Shown here: positions 35,295 through 45,551 of the stretch, piece by piece
How the letters are laid out: every line of letters starts with the position of its first letter
How positions within the stretch are numbered: position 1 is the first letter of the stretch
From: Rhizobiales bacterium NRL2
GTDB lineage: Bacteria > Pseudomonadota > Alphaproteobacteria > Minwuiales > Minwuiaceae
DNA: 64,000 bases
Direction: 5' to 3'
Assembly (NCBI GenBank): GCA_001664005.1
Contig: CP016093.1
Span: 1,557,001-1,621,000, forward strand
Position numbers and translations under genes: made by a program
The notes under the pieces: model-generated
Database searches by the model: none
The model's input: the letters and a program-made list of their open reading frames with translations, nothing else
Told to the model about the DNA's origin: nothing

Positions 35295-36245
35295 ATGCTG
35301 GTACGGTTCTGGGGCACCCGCGGTTCGATCCCGACCGCGATGAACAATCACGACATGCGTTCGCGGGTGATGGATGTCGCCCGGCACGTCCTGGATCATG
35401 GCGGCGGGGATCTGGAGGCCGCGGTGGACGCCATGCCGTTCCATCTGCGCGGCACCTATGGCGGCGAGAGTTCCTGCGTGCAGATCGACACCGGCGGCGA
35501 TGAATACGTGGTCTGCGACATGGGCTCGGGCGCGCGGCGCTTTGCGCTGGACTGCCTGGGCCGGCACGGACCTGGGTCGCCGAAGACCTACAACGTGTTC
35601 CAGAGTCATGTGCACTGGGACCACATCATGGGCTTCCCCTTCTTCGTGCCGGCCTACATTCCCGGCAACGTGATCCGCATCCATGGCTGCCACGATGTTC
35701 TGGAGCAGGCCTATCGCGGGCAGCAGTCCGACCCCTGCTTTCCCGTGCCCTTCGACTTCCTGGGATCGACCATCGAGTTCGTCAGGCTGGAGCCCGACCG
35801 GATCTACCAGGTCGCCGGCGTGACGGTGACACCGTTCCGGCAGCTTCACCATGGCGATTCCTACGGCTACCGCTTCGAGAAGGGCGGCAAGACCGTGGTC
35901 TATTCCACCGATTCCGAGCACAAGCTGGAAGATCGCGATCACCTCGACTATGTCGTCGGGCACTTCCGCGGCGCTGACGTGGTGGTGTTCGACAGCATGT
36001 ATTCCCTGGCCGAGTCGACCTCGCTGAAGGAGGACTGGGGCCATTCGTCGAACATGGTCGGGGTCGAGCTCTGTCACCAGGCAGGTGTCGGCGAGCTTTG
36101 CCTTTTCCATCACGAGCCGATCTACTCCGACGCGCAGATCGATCAGGTTCTGGCCGAGACCGTCCGCTACGAGGAGATCGCCCGAGGCGAATATCGTCCG
36201 CTGAAGGTCACGGCTTCCTATGACGGGCTGGAAGTCACGGCCTGA
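35295..36245 (+). CDS. MBL-fold metallo-hydrolase in a STAS/PP2C operon
   Basis: This 316-residue metallo-beta-lactamase-fold protein begins LVRFWGTRGSIPTAMNNHDM and carries the metal motif SHVHWDHIMGFPFF (H-x-H-x-D-H, about residue 110). Further ligands are probably the His residues in FRQLHHGDS and LFHHEP and the Asp in VVFDSMYS. It belongs to the PhnP-like/phosphodiesterase-type group; the substrate is unknown. Its place between a STAS gene (4-base gap) and a CHASE2-PP2C gene (5-base gap) suggests a signalling role, perhaps nucleotide hydrolysis. Confidence 0.88.
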   Translation: MLVRFWGTRGSIPTAMNNHDMRSRVMDVARHVLDHGGGDLEAAVDAMPFHLRGTYGGESSCVQIDTGGDEYVVCDMGSGARRFALDCLGRHGPGSPKTYNVFQSHVHWDHIMGFPFFVPAYIPGNVIRIHGCHDVLEQAYRGQQSDPCFPVPFDFLGSTIEFVRLEPDRIYQVAGVTVTPFRQLHHGDSYGYRFEKGGKTVVYSTDSEHKLEDRDHLDYVVGHFRGADVVVFDSMYSLAESTSLKEDWGHSSNMVGVELCHQAGVGELCLFHHEPIYSDAQIDQVLAETVRYEEIARGEYRPLKVTASYDGLEVTA

Positions 36246-36250
36246 GCGGG

Positions 36251-38404
36251 ATGGCCGCAAAGAGCAACGATCCGGGCGGCGACGCCGGCGAACTGGCCGC
36301 CGAGCTGGGCCCGGCGCAGCGGGTCGTGACCCTCTGGCGTGGCCGCGCGCTCGGCCTTGCGCTCCTTGTACTCAACCTCCTGATTTACGCGTTCCTCGTC
36401 ACCGACGATGCGGCGCCCCGGCGGTTCCTGTTCGATTTCTACCAGTTCATGGACCCGCGCGAGCCGGTCTCCGCCCTGCCGGCGATCGTCGCCATCGACG
36501 AGAAGTCCATTGCCGAACACGGGCAGTGGCCCTGGCCGCGCATCAAGGTGGCCGAACTGATCGACCGCATCGGCGCGGCGGGCGCGCTGGTGATCGGCGT
36601 CGACATCCTGTTTCTGGAGCCGGACCGGCAATCGCCGGCGCGGGCGATCCCGGCGCCGCAGGCCCTGCAGCCGGCCGTGCGGGAGTTCCTGGCGACCCTG
36701 CCCGACTATGACGAGACGCTGGTCGACGCCATCGCCCGCAACCCGGTGGTTCTGGCGCTGGCGGGCACGCGGCGGGGGGCGGGGCTGAACGGCCCGCCCC
36801 GGGTGCCGCCGATCGCCTTCGAGGATGCGGCCCTGCTGGAGCGGCTGCCGCGTTTCCCCGGCGCCGATCAGAGTATCGAGGCCATCAGCGCCGCGGCGCT
36901 GGGGCAGGGGCTGGTCAACCCGATCGAGGATGTCGACGCCATCATCCGGCGCGTGCCGCTGGTCGCGAACGTGAACGGCCGGCCCGCCCCGGGCTTTGCC
37001 GCCGAGCTGCTGCGCGTCGCCCTGGGCGGCCGTATGCAGGTGCGGGGCGATGCGGACGGCGTCGACGGCGTGATCATCGGCGACTGGTTCGTGCCGAGCC
37101 TGAAGGACGGTACGGTCTACGTGCCCTTCTCGCCGCCCTATGCCGACCGCTATGTCTCGGCCCATGACGTGCTGACCGATCCGGCCGCCGCGGCCTCGCT
37201 GCAGGGCGCCATCGTGCTTGTCGGCCTGACCGGCCAGGGCCTGGTGGACTTCCCGACCTCGCCGCTGCGCGACCGGATGCCCGGGGTCGAAGTCCACGCC
37301 CAGTTGATCGAAGCCATCGACGAGGCCAACTCGATTTCCCGGCCCGACTGGGCGCGGGCCGTCGAGGCGGCGTTGATCGTGCTGGTGGGCGGGCTGTTCA
37401 TCTTCGCCGTGCCCAGGCTGCGCCCCGGCATCGGTGCGCCGGTCGTCGCCTCGACGCTGATCGCCGTGCTCGCCGGCGGTGCCGTTCTCTACGCCACCAC
37501 GCGCGTCCTGCTGGACCCGGTCGGCGCGGCGGTGACCGGCGTGGTCGTCGGCATCGCCATGCTGGTCTCCACGCTCACTCTCGCCAACGCCCATCGCCGC
37601 GTGCTCGGCGCCAGCCTGCAGCGCGAACGGGAGGAACAGGCCCGGGTGCAGGGTCAGCTCCAGGCCGCCGGCGATATCCAGGCCAACCTGTTGCCCAGGG
37701 TGGAGGGCGTGCATCTCAACGACCGGCGATACTCCCTGGCCGCAATGCTGGAACCCGCCTCGAACGTGGGCGGCGATCTCTACGATTTTTTTCGTATCGA
37801 TGAAGACCGTCTCTTCGTCGCCGTGGGCGACGTCTCCGGCAAGGGCCTGCCGGCGAGCCTCTTCATGGCCATTTCGAAATCCCTCTACAAGAGCGCCGTG
37901 CTGCGCGACAAGGGTACGATCGAAGCGATCACCTGCGCCGCCAACGCCGAAATCAGCCGCGAAAACCCGGACATGCTGTTCGTGACGCTGTTCGGCGGCA
38001 TCCTGGATCTGAATACCGGCGTCCTCCGGTTCTGCAATGCCGGCCACGACCCGCCCATGCTGTTGCGGCCCGGCTCGCCGGAGGTCAGCCAGCTCGAGGG
38101 CGGCGGCGGGCCGCCGATCTGCGTCGTCGACGATTTCCCCTACATGGCGGCCGAGGTCGCGCTGGAGCCGGGGCAGGTGGTTCTGCTGACCACGGACGGC
38201 ATCGGCGAGGCGATGAACGAGGCGGGCGAGCTCTACGGGATGGAGCGGCTTCTGAGTCTGCTTCGTGACCTGCCGACCGACGCCGATGCCGACATGGTGC
38301 TGCGGCGTATCTACGACAGTGTGAAAGGTCACGCGGGCGGTGCGGCGCCGTCCGATGACATCACCATTCTCATCCTGCGCTGGGACGGGCCGCCCGCCGG
38401 CTGA
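36251..38404 (+). CDS. CHASE2 sensor - SpoIIE/PP2C phosphatase
   Basis: This 717-residue membrane receptor has an N-terminal transmembrane helix (about residues 32-53) and an extracytoplasmic CHASE2 domain (about 55-365, with DEKSIAEHGQWPWPR). Three further helices follow (about 373-455), then a coiled coil, and a PP2C-like serine phosphatase domain from about residue 480. Phosphatase metal motifs are present: VGGDLYDFF, VAVGDVSGKGLPASLFM, GHDPPML, TTDGIGEA and PSDDITILIL. It should dephosphorylate a phosphoserine partner in response to an extracytoplasmic signal; the upstream STAS protein is the likely substrate. Confidence 0.92.
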   Translation: MAAKSNDPGGDAGELAAELGPAQRVVTLWRGRALGLALLVLNLLIYAFLVTDDAAPRRFLFDFYQFMDPREPVSALPAIVAIDEKSIAEHGQWPWPRIKVAELIDRIGAAGALVIGVDILFLEPDRQSPARAIPAPQALQPAVREFLATLPDYDETLVDAIARNPVVLALAGTRRGAGLNGPPRVPPIAFEDAALLERLPRFPGADQSIEAISAAALGQGLVNPIEDVDAIIRRVPLVANVNGRPAPGFAAELLRVALGGRMQVRGDADGVDGVIIGDWFVPSLKDGTVYVPFSPPYADRYVSAHDVLTDPAAAASLQGAIVLVGLTGQGLVDFPTSPLRDRMPGVEVHAQLIEAIDEANSISRPDWARAVEAALIVLVGGLFIFAVPRLRPGIGAPVVASTLIAVLAGGAVLYATTRVLLDPVGAAVTGVVVGIAMLVSTLTLANAHRRVLGASLQREREEQARVQGQLQAAGDIQANLLPRVEGVHLNDRRYSLAAMLEPASNVGGDLYDFFRIDEDRLFVAVGDVSGKGLPASLFMAISKSLYKSAVLRDKGTIEAITCAANAEISRENPDMLFVTLFGGILDLNTGVLRFCNAGHDPPMLLRPGSPEVSQLEGGGGPPICVVDDFPYMAAEVALEPGQVVLLTTDGIGEAMNEAGELYGMERLLSLLRDLPTDADADMVLRRIYDSVKGHAGGAAPSDDITILILRWDGPPAG

Positions 38405-38472
38405 GCCCCCGGCTTGCCGGCCCCGGCGCATTGGGGGCAAACTGCGCCGCGCTTTCGGAGGGGGAGAAGCCG

Positions 38473-39486
38473 ATGCCGACCACGCGACAGATCGTGCTGA
38501 ACAGCCGGCCGCAGGGCTGGGTGACGCCGGAGAGCTTCGCCATGCGAGAGGCGGACACGCCCGAACTGGCGCCGGGCGACGTGCTGGTGCGCCATCTCTA
38601 CATGTCGGTCGATCCCTACATGCGCGGACTGATGAACGAGGGCGGGGTGGCCTACGCGGCCGGCTTCCAGATCGGCGAGCCCCTGTTCGGCCGCGTCATC
38701 GGCCAGGTCGCGCAGAGCCGCAACGACAAGTTCCGCGAAGGCGACTGTGTCTACGGCATGCTGGACTGGGCCGAGTGGTCGGTGGCGAAGGGCGGCGAGA
38801 GCCTGCGCAAGGTCGATCCGGACCTGGCGCCGCTGTCCTACTACCTCGGCACGCTGGGCTTTCCGGGGCTCACCGCCTATGTCGGGATGACGCTGATCGG
38901 CAAGCCCAGGGAGGGTGAGACGGTCTATGTCTCCGCCGCATCCGGCGCCGTGGGGCAGGTCGCCGGCCAGCTTGCCCGGATCGCGGGCGCGCGGGTCGTC
39001 GGCTCCGCCGGGACTGACGAGAAGGTCCGATTCATCGTCGGCGAATGCGGCTTCCACGACGGCTTCAACTACCGGCTCTTCTCGATCGCCGAAGCGCTGC
39101 GCCTCTACTGCGGCGACGGCATCGACGTCAATTTCGAGAATGTGGGCGGGGCCAACCTGGAGGCCGTGCTGGAGGTCGCCAACGATTTCGCCCGCTTCGC
39201 CATGTGCGGCATGATCAGCCAGTACAACCTGACCGAGACCTATCACGTGCGGAACCTGAACGAGATCGTCTCCAAGCGCCTGCACGTCCAGGGCTTTGTC
39301 GTCCGTGACCACGCCCACCTGATCGAGCCGTTCATCGAGGAGACGGCCGATCACATCGCCCGGGGCCGCATGTCGGTGGCCGAGGATATCGTGACCGGGC
39401 TGGAGAACGCGCCGCAGGCCTTCATCGGCATGCTGCAGGGCGACAATCTCGGCAAGCGCGTGGTCCACATCGCCGACCGGTCGTAG
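38473..39486 (+). CDS. NADP-dependent medium-chain oxidoreductase (CurA/leukotriene B4 dehydrogenase-like)
   Basis: This 337-residue zinc-free MDR enzyme begins with the family pattern RQIVLNSRPQGWVTPESFAM. LYMSVDPYMRGLMNE is the substrate-side signature, and the cofactor motif is VYVSAASGAVGQVAGQLARI. The members reduce activated C=C bonds (2-alkenals, curcumin, prostaglandin-like enones) with NADPH. The ATG at 38473 follows GGGGAG. It follows the CHASE2-PP2C gene by 68 bases and is probably a separate unit. Confidence 0.9.
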   Translation: MPTTRQIVLNSRPQGWVTPESFAMREADTPELAPGDVLVRHLYMSVDPYMRGLMNEGGVAYAAGFQIGEPLFGRVIGQVAQSRNDKFREGDCVYGMLDWAEWSVAKGGESLRKVDPDLAPLSYYLGTLGFPGLTAYVGMTLIGKPREGETVYVSAASGAVGQVAGQLARIAGARVVGSAGTDEKVRFIVGECGFHDGFNYRLFSIAEALRLYCGDGIDVNFENVGGANLEAVLEVANDFARFAMCGMISQYNLTETYHVRNLNEIVSKRLHVQGFVVRDHAHLIEPFIEETADHIARGRMSVAEDIVTGLENAPQAFIGMLQGDNLGKRVVHIADRS

Positions 39487-39514
39487 GGCGGGCTGCCCTT
39501 TCCGCAGAGCGTCC

Positions 39515-39574
39515 GTCGCTGCCCGGTTCATCCGGGCAGCCCACCGGGATTGCCCGGACGAGCCGGGCAATGAC
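39515..39574. repeat. Paired palindromic element (REP/BIME-like), copy B
   Basis: Hairpins GCTGCCCGG-N5-CCGGGCAGC (39518-39540) and ATTGCCCGG-N5-CCGGGCAAT (39549-39571) are separated by 8 bases. On the opposite strand this is the same element as that at 34063-34138. It lies between convergent genes. Confidence 0.75.
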
Positions 39575-39584
39575 GTTGTCGCCA

Positions 39585-39623
39585 CAAGAAAAAGGGCGTC
39601 CCGGCCGAAGCCGGAACGCCCTT
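39585..39623 (-). terminator. Rho-independent terminator of the aldehyde dehydrogenase gene
   Basis: On the minus strand, AAGGGCGTTCCGGC-TTC-GGCCGGGACGCCCTT forms a long stem (39592-39623) followed by TTTTCTTG. It lies 27 bases after the dehydrogenase stop. Confidence 0.85.
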
Positions 39624-39649
39624 CATCCGTTCGAGGCTCGGGCCTGCAG

Positions 39650-41077
39650 TCAGGCCGCGTTGTGGCCCTGGATCGCCTTGACCTCGAGATATTCCTCCAG
39701 GCCGAACTCGCCCCATTCGCGGCCGTTGCCGGACTGCTTGTAGCCGCCGAAGGGCGCGAAGACGTCGACGTTCGCGCCGTTCACCTGGATGGAGCCGGCG
39801 CGGAGCTTCGAGGCGATGCGGTTGGCGTGCTCGGGCTCACCTGAGACATAGCCGGCCAGGCCGTAGTCGGTGTCGTTGGCGATGGCCACCGCGTCGTCAT
39901 CGTCCTTGTAGCCCAGGATCGACAGCACCGGACCGAAGATCTCCTCGCGGGCGATGGTCATGTCGTTGGTGACGTTGGTGAACACCGTCGGACGGGCGTA
40001 GAAGCCCTTGTTGAGGTTCTCGGGACGGCCCGGGCCGCCGGCGGCCAGCTTGGCGCCTTCCTGCATGCCCTTCTCGATCAGGGCCTGTACCTTCTTCCAC
40101 TGCACGTCCGACGACAGCGGACCCATGGTGGTGTTCTCGTCGGCCGGGTCGCCGACACGCACCTTGGCCGCGGCGGCGGCGGCGATCTCGCCGGCCTCGT
40201 CCATGCGGTCCATCGGCACCAGCATGCGGGTCGGTGCGTTGCACGACTGGCCGGTATTGCCGAAGCAGCCCATGGCGCCGCCGAAGACGGCCTTCTGGAA
40301 GTCGGCGTCGTCCAGGATGATGTTGGCCGACTTGCCACCCAGTTCCTGCGCCACGCGCTTGACCGTCGGCGCGGCGTTCTGCGCCACCGAGATGCCGGCG
40401 CGGGTGGAGCCGGTGAAGGAAACCATGTCGATGCCGGGGTGGCTCGACAGCGCCTCGCCGACGCCTGGGCCGTCGCCGTTGATCATGTTGTAGACGCCGG
40501 CCGGCACGCCCGCGGCGTCCAGGATCTCGGTGAAGATCACGCCGCTCATCGGCGCCACCTCGGAGGGCTTCAGGATCATGGTGCAGCCCGCCGCCAGCGC
40601 CGGCGCGACCTTGGCCGCGATCTGGTTGACCGGCCAGTTCCACGGCGTGATCAGGCCGCAGACGCCGATCGGCTCCTTGGAGATGCGGGTGGCGCCGCGG
40701 TCCTCGTTGAACTCGTAGTTCTGCAGGATCTTGGAAATGGTCTTGAAGTGGCCGATGCCGGTGGCCGCCTGGACCTTCTCGGCCAGGGTCTTCGGCGCGC
40801 CCATCTCCAGGCGGATCGCTTCGGCCAGGTCGTTGTAGCGCTTCTTGTATTCCTCGAGGATCTTCGCGATCAGCTCCAGGCGCTCTTCCTTTGTGGTCCG
40901 GGAATAGCTCTCGAAGGCGCGGCGCGCGGCCTTGACCGCCTTGTCGACGTCCTGGGCGCTGCCCAGCGAGATCCGCGCGAAGGCTTCTTCGGTGGCCGGA
41001 TTGATGACGTCCAACGTCTTCGGCTCGGCCGGGTCGACCCACTTGCCGTCGATGTAGAACTGCAGTTTCTCGATCAT
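39650..41077 (-). CDS. Aldehyde dehydrogenase family protein
   Basis: This 475-residue NAD(P)-dependent dehydrogenase has the cofactor segment ITPWNWPVNQIAAKVAPALA, SFTGSTRAGISVAQ, the general base Glu in ELGGKSANIIL and the nucleophile Cys in FGNTGQSCNAPTRML. It oxidises an aldehyde to its acid; the substrate is unclear, since this NGQSCNAPTR type is found with aromatic and short-chain aldehydes. CAAGGAGAACAG precedes the ATG at 41077. It is monocistronic with a strong terminator. Confidence 0.92.
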   Translation of the reverse strand: MIEKLQFYIDGKWVDPAEPKTLDVINPATEEAFARISLGSAQDVDKAVKAARRAFESYSRTTKEERLELIAKILEEYKKRYNDLAEAIRLEMGAPKTLAEKVQAATGIGHFKTISKILQNYEFNEDRGATRISKEPIGVCGLITPWNWPVNQIAAKVAPALAAGCTMILKPSEVAPMSGVIFTEILDAAGVPAGVYNMINGDGPGVGEALSSHPGIDMVSFTGSTRAGISVAQNAAPTVKRVAQELGGKSANIILDDADFQKAVFGGAMGCFGNTGQSCNAPTRMLVPMDRMDEAGEIAAAAAAKVRVGDPADENTTMGPLSSDVQWKKVQALIEKGMQEGAKLAAGGPGRPENLNKGFYARPTVFTNVTNDMTIAREEIFGPVLSILGYKDDDDAVAIANDTDYGLAGYVSGEPEHANRIASKLRAGSIQVNGANVDVFAPFGGYKQSGNGREWGEFGLEEYLEVKAIQGHNAA

Positions 41078-41257
41078 CGTTCTGTTCTCCTTGATCGGAA
41101 GGAGGACGCCCCTCCCCAGGGCCGGTCCCCGCCGGAATTCCGCGGTACGCGATAGCCGCGCGCCGGATGGAGAATGTTTCACAGAAAGCGCCCGTCAAGG
41201 CAAGGGGAGGCGGTGCCGCAGCGACAACGGGAGTTGCCGGTTACCGCGCCGCGACCC

Positions 41258-41809
41258 TCACCGGAACGCCGGGCCGTGGACCCAGGCCGTCATGGAATAG
41301 CGGGCGTTCGACGTCATCGGCGTGACCCGGTGCGGCGTGAAGCTGGGGAACAGCGTCGCCGCGCCGAGCTGCCGCGAGACCGCCTTCGGGCATCCGTCGG
41401 CGTTCAGCTCCAGGTCGCCGCCCGCATAGCTGTCGCCGTCGCTCAGCTGCACCACCAGCGTCAGCTTGCGGCGGATCGCGAACTGGCCGTCGCCGATGTC
41501 GACGTGCCAGTCGAAATGGCCGCCATGGTCCGCATCGTACCAGGCGATCTGCATCTTCTCGTCAAACCCGGTCAGGTCGAAACCGAAGTGCGCCCGGTTC
41601 GCCCCGATGACCGTATCGACCAGCCGCTCGAACGCCCATGCCGCTTCGCCGTCCGAGTCCAGCCAGGCCGTTCGCGCGCGGCGGATGTTGTCGTTGATGC
41701 CGCCGCGGACCAGCCCGGCGTCGGCGAACAGCCGGCTCTCGACGACGCGGATGATCTCCCCGCATTCGCGCAGGTCGAAGACGTCGTCGATCTGGAAGGG
41801 CGTGAGCAT
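41258..41809 (-). CDS. 2OG-Fe(II) dioxygenase (prolyl-4-hydroxylase-like)
   Basis: This 183-residue double-stranded beta-helix oxygenase has the Fe(II) ligands H-x-D in GGHFDWHVDIGD and a distal His in SFTPHRVTPM, with the 2-oxoglutarate-binding Arg in NARYSMTAWVHG. Its DLELNADG and LFPSFTPHRV segments are like the PKHD/YbiX-type hydroxylases. The substrate is unknown. It lies between the aldehyde dehydrogenase and the PHA genes, with gaps of more than 130 bases on both sides. Confidence 0.86.
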   Translation of the reverse strand: MLTPFQIDDVFDLRECGEIIRVVESRLFADAGLVRGGINDNIRRARTAWLDSDGEAAWAFERLVDTVIGANRAHFGFDLTGFDEKMQIAWYDADHGGHFDWHVDIGDGQFAIRRKLTLVVQLSDGDSYAGGDLELNADGCPKAVSRQLGAATLFPSFTPHRVTPMTSNARYSMTAWVHGPAFR

Positions 41810-41886
41810 CGTGCGAGGGTTTCCGAATGGATCGGCGTGCCTGTACGCCTGCGCCGGGAAAAGTGCTGGAAAATCACGGCGCCACG

Positions 41887-41923
41887 AAAAGGGCCGCCGC
41901 CCGCTGCCGGACGACGGCCCGTT
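41887..41923 (-). terminator. Rho-independent terminator after phaB
   Basis: On the minus strand GGGCCG...CGGCCC (41891-41920) forms the stem, with an imperfect inner part, followed by TTTTCGTGG. It lies 24 bases after the phaB stop. Confidence 0.65.
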
Positions 41924-41947
41924 CGGGTTCGTGCTGACGCCGGCGCG

Positions 41948-42670
41948 TCAGTACATGTGCTGGCCGCCGTTGATGGACATGGTCGAGCCGGTCACGAAGG
42001 CGGCGTCGTCGCCCACCAGGAACAGCACGCCGCGGGCGATCTCGTTGGCCTGGCCCAGGCGCCCGATCGGGATCTTGGCGACGATCTTCTCCAGCACGTT
42101 GGCCGGCACCGCGGCCACCATGTCGGTGTCGATATAGCCCGGCGCGATGGCGTTCACGGTGATGTTGAAGCGCGCGCCTTCCTGCGCCAGGGCCTTGGTG
42201 AAGCCGTGGATGCCGGACTTGGCGGCGGCGTAGTTCACCTGGCCGTACTGGCCGGCCTGGCCGTTGATGGAGCCGATGTTGACGATGCGGCCGAAGCCCC
42301 GCTCTTTCATACCGGCGAAACAGGCCTTGGCCATGTTGAAGCAGCCGCCCAGATTGGTGTCGACCACCGCCTGCCAGTCTTCGTGGCTCATGCGCATCAG
42401 CGTGCCGTCGCGGGTGATGCCGGCGTTGTTGACCAGCACGTCGATCGGGCCGAGGTCTTCGGCGATCTGGGCGCAGGCCTGCTGGCAGCCATCGTGGTCG
42501 GCGACGTCGAACTTGTAGGAGGCGATGCCTGTTTCCTCGGTGAACGCCTTTGCGCGCGCCTCGTTGCCGGCGTAGTTCGCCGCGACCTTGTAGCCCGCGT
42601 CGCGAAGTGTTTCGGAGATGGCGCGCCCGATGCCGCGGGTGCCGCCGGTGACGATTGCCACTCGTGCCAT
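41948..42670 (-). CDS. phaB: Acetoacetyl-CoA reductase
   Basis: This 240-residue SDR makes (R)-3-hydroxybutyryl-CoA with NADPH for polyhydroxybutyrate. It has VTGGTRGIGRAISETL for the cofactor, DVLVNNAGITRDGTLMRM, and the catalytic Tyr/Lys in VNYAAAKSGIHGFTKALAQE. The end SINGGQHMY is diagnostic of PhaB. It is 106 bases downstream of phaA. Confidence 0.95.
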   Translation of the reverse strand: MARVAIVTGGTRGIGRAISETLRDAGYKVAANYAGNEARAKAFTEETGIASYKFDVADHDGCQQACAQIAEDLGPIDVLVNNAGITRDGTLMRMSHEDWQAVVDTNLGGCFNMAKACFAGMKERGFGRIVNIGSINGQAGQYGQVNYAAAKSGIHGFTKALAQEGARFNITVNAIAPGYIDTDMVAAVPANVLEKIVAKIPIGRLGQANEIARGVLFLVGDDAAFVTGSTMSINGGQHMY

Positions 42671-42776
42671 GATCGTTTCCTCTGGGGAGTTTCTTTTCTG
42701 GGGAGGTTGGGGGAGGGTGCCGTTGCGGCGGTCCCGCCCGGCCAGAGCCGGGCGGATGGGGAGCCCGCCGCGTGGA

Positions 42777-44124
<1,348 letters not shown>

Positions 44125-44126
44125 CA

Positions 44127-45365
44127 TCATTCCACTGCCGCCAGCCACTGCTCCAGCGGCCGCCAGAGGGCGGTCTCCGCATGGCGTCCGACGACCATGC
44201 CGATATGGCCGGCGGGCAGCCGGAGCGTGGTCGCGCGGGGCAGCAGCGCCGCCAGCGCGGCGGCCGAGGCCGGCGGCACGATGCGGTCCTTTTCCGGGAT
44301 GGCGACGAAGGCCGGGGCGGCGATGCGCGCCGGGTCGATGACCACGCCGTCGATCAGCCAGTGGCCAGTGGCGGCGCGGTTCTGTCCGAACCATCCGTTC
44401 AGGGTTTCCTCTGCGACGCGGGCGGTCAGGGGCACGCCGTCGTTCAGCCAGTCTTCCAGGGCGACGAAGCGGCGGGCTTCGGGGCTGTCCATGTCCAGCC
44501 GGCTGAAGGCCTCGAACTTGCGCTGCGCCAGGTTGGGGTCCAGGGCGGCGAAAAAGCTCTGCAGCAGATCCACGGGCATTTCGCCGAAGGCTTCCAGCAC
44601 CGGCCGCCAGAAGCCGGCCGAGCCGGCGTAGACCTTCGCCTGCGGCGACAGGCTGGCGTGGAAGTCCCAGGGCGCGGCCAGCAGGCCGAGCGCGGAAACC
44701 CGGTCCGGGTAGAGCTGGGCCGCGGCCGCCGACAGTGTGCCCCCCATACAATAGCCCACAAGCGGCGCCGGTCCCCCGGCCATCGCCGCCACATGCGCCA
44801 GGGCGTCGGCCAGCGGTCCGGTGACATAGTCGGCGGTGCCGTAGCCGCGCACCGGACCGGCCGGCGCGCCCCAGTCCATCAGCAGCGGCCGCACCCGGCC
44901 CCGGCCGGCGAGCCAGCGCATCAGGCTGGCGCCCTCGTCCAGGTCCAGCACATGGGCCCGGTTGACCAGCGAGGGCGCGAACAGCACCGGACGGCCGCCG
45001 CCGCCGAAGTCGAGCAGCCGCGCTGATCCCTGTTCCCATGCGGCCGGCGGCTCGGTCACGCGGCGCGCATAGCCGTGGTTCTGGTAGAGTTCGATCCCCC
45101 GCAGCGTGGCCGACAGACGCTCCTGAACCTGCTGCATGACGGCCAGCGTCAGGTCCGTCTCATCGCTTCGGGCGATCTCCGCCGCCAGGGCGTCGGCTTC
45201 GGCGGCGAGCGCCGGATGCCACCGGATCAGTCCCCGCCGCGCCAGCGGCAGGGCCGCCGCCGCCCCCGTCAGCGACATCGCCGCCGACATCAGGTGCAGG
45301 CCGAGAGGCCTGGGCGAGATGCGGCGGATCGCCGGCGGCTGGGTTGTCGTCTCCGGGGGTGTCAT
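44127..45365 (-). CDS. phaC: Short PhaC-type polyhydroxyalkanoate synthase/alpha-beta hydrolase
   Basis: This 412-residue alpha/beta hydrolase has the PHA-synthase lipase-like box GYCMGGTLSAAAA with Cys as nucleophile (rather than Ser). A likely His closes the triad in LPAGHIGMVVG. FAPSLVNRAHVLDLDEGAS and LLMDWGAP are the conserved PhaC segments. At about 412 residues it is much shorter than class I enzymes (near 600) and closer to the PhaE-dependent class III size. It is encoded with phaA and phaB, so a role in polymer synthesis is likely. ATG 45365 is preferred to the preceding GTG. Confidence 0.85.
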   Translation of the reverse strand: MTPPETTTQPPAIRRISPRPLGLHLMSAAMSLTGAAAALPLARRGLIRWHPALAAEADALAAEIARSDETDLTLAVMQQVQERLSATLRGIELYQNHGYARRVTEPPAAWEQGSARLLDFGGGGRPVLFAPSLVNRAHVLDLDEGASLMRWLAGRGRVRPLLMDWGAPAGPVRGYGTADYVTGPLADALAHVAAMAGGPAPLVGYCMGGTLSAAAAQLYPDRVSALGLLAAPWDFHASLSPQAKVYAGSAGFWRPVLEAFGEMPVDLLQSFFAALDPNLAQRKFEAFSRLDMDSPEARRFVALEDWLNDGVPLTARVAEETLNGWFGQNRAATGHWLIDGVVIDPARIAAPAFVAIPEKDRIVPPASAAALAALLPRATTLRLPAGHIGMVVGRHAETALWRPLEQWLAAVE

Positions 45366-45501
45366 CACTCAGCCGTTCGATCCATTCCCGCGCGGCCCGG
45401 CCGATGGCGGGTTCGGCGTTCATCTGCGCGAGCTGTTCCTGCCAGAGCCGGATGAAGCGGACGGCCAGGCGGTCGATGGCGGGCCTTTCGCCAATGCTCA
45501 T
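45160..45501 (-). CDS. Small ORF overlapping the start of phaC
   Basis: This 113-residue ORF lies directly upstream of phaC and overlaps its first 206 bases in another frame. Only residues 1-50 look protein-like: RFIRLWQEQLAQMNAEPAIG is amphipathic and recalls PhaC/PhaE N-terminal helices. The rest is Gly/Ala/Arg-rich, as expected from the out-of-frame phaC sequence. It may be a real small partner of PhaC, an upstream coupling ORF, or the remnant of a PhaE-like gene that lost its stop by frameshift. Confidence 0.4.
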   Translation of the reverse strand: MSIGERPAIDRLAVRFIRLWQEQLAQMNAEPAIGRAAREWIERLSDDTPGDDNPAAGDPPHLAQASRPAPDVGGDVADGGGGGPAAGAAGTDPVASGARRRSRRPGGGDRPKR

Positions 45502-45551
45502 GACGGCACTCTAGTCCCCGCACGGGGTGCGGCCAAGCCGCCCCATCGACT

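Noticed and set aside
36218-38440. 740-residue open frame on the minus strand
   Set aside because: Antisense to the CHASE2-PP2C gene along its whole length.
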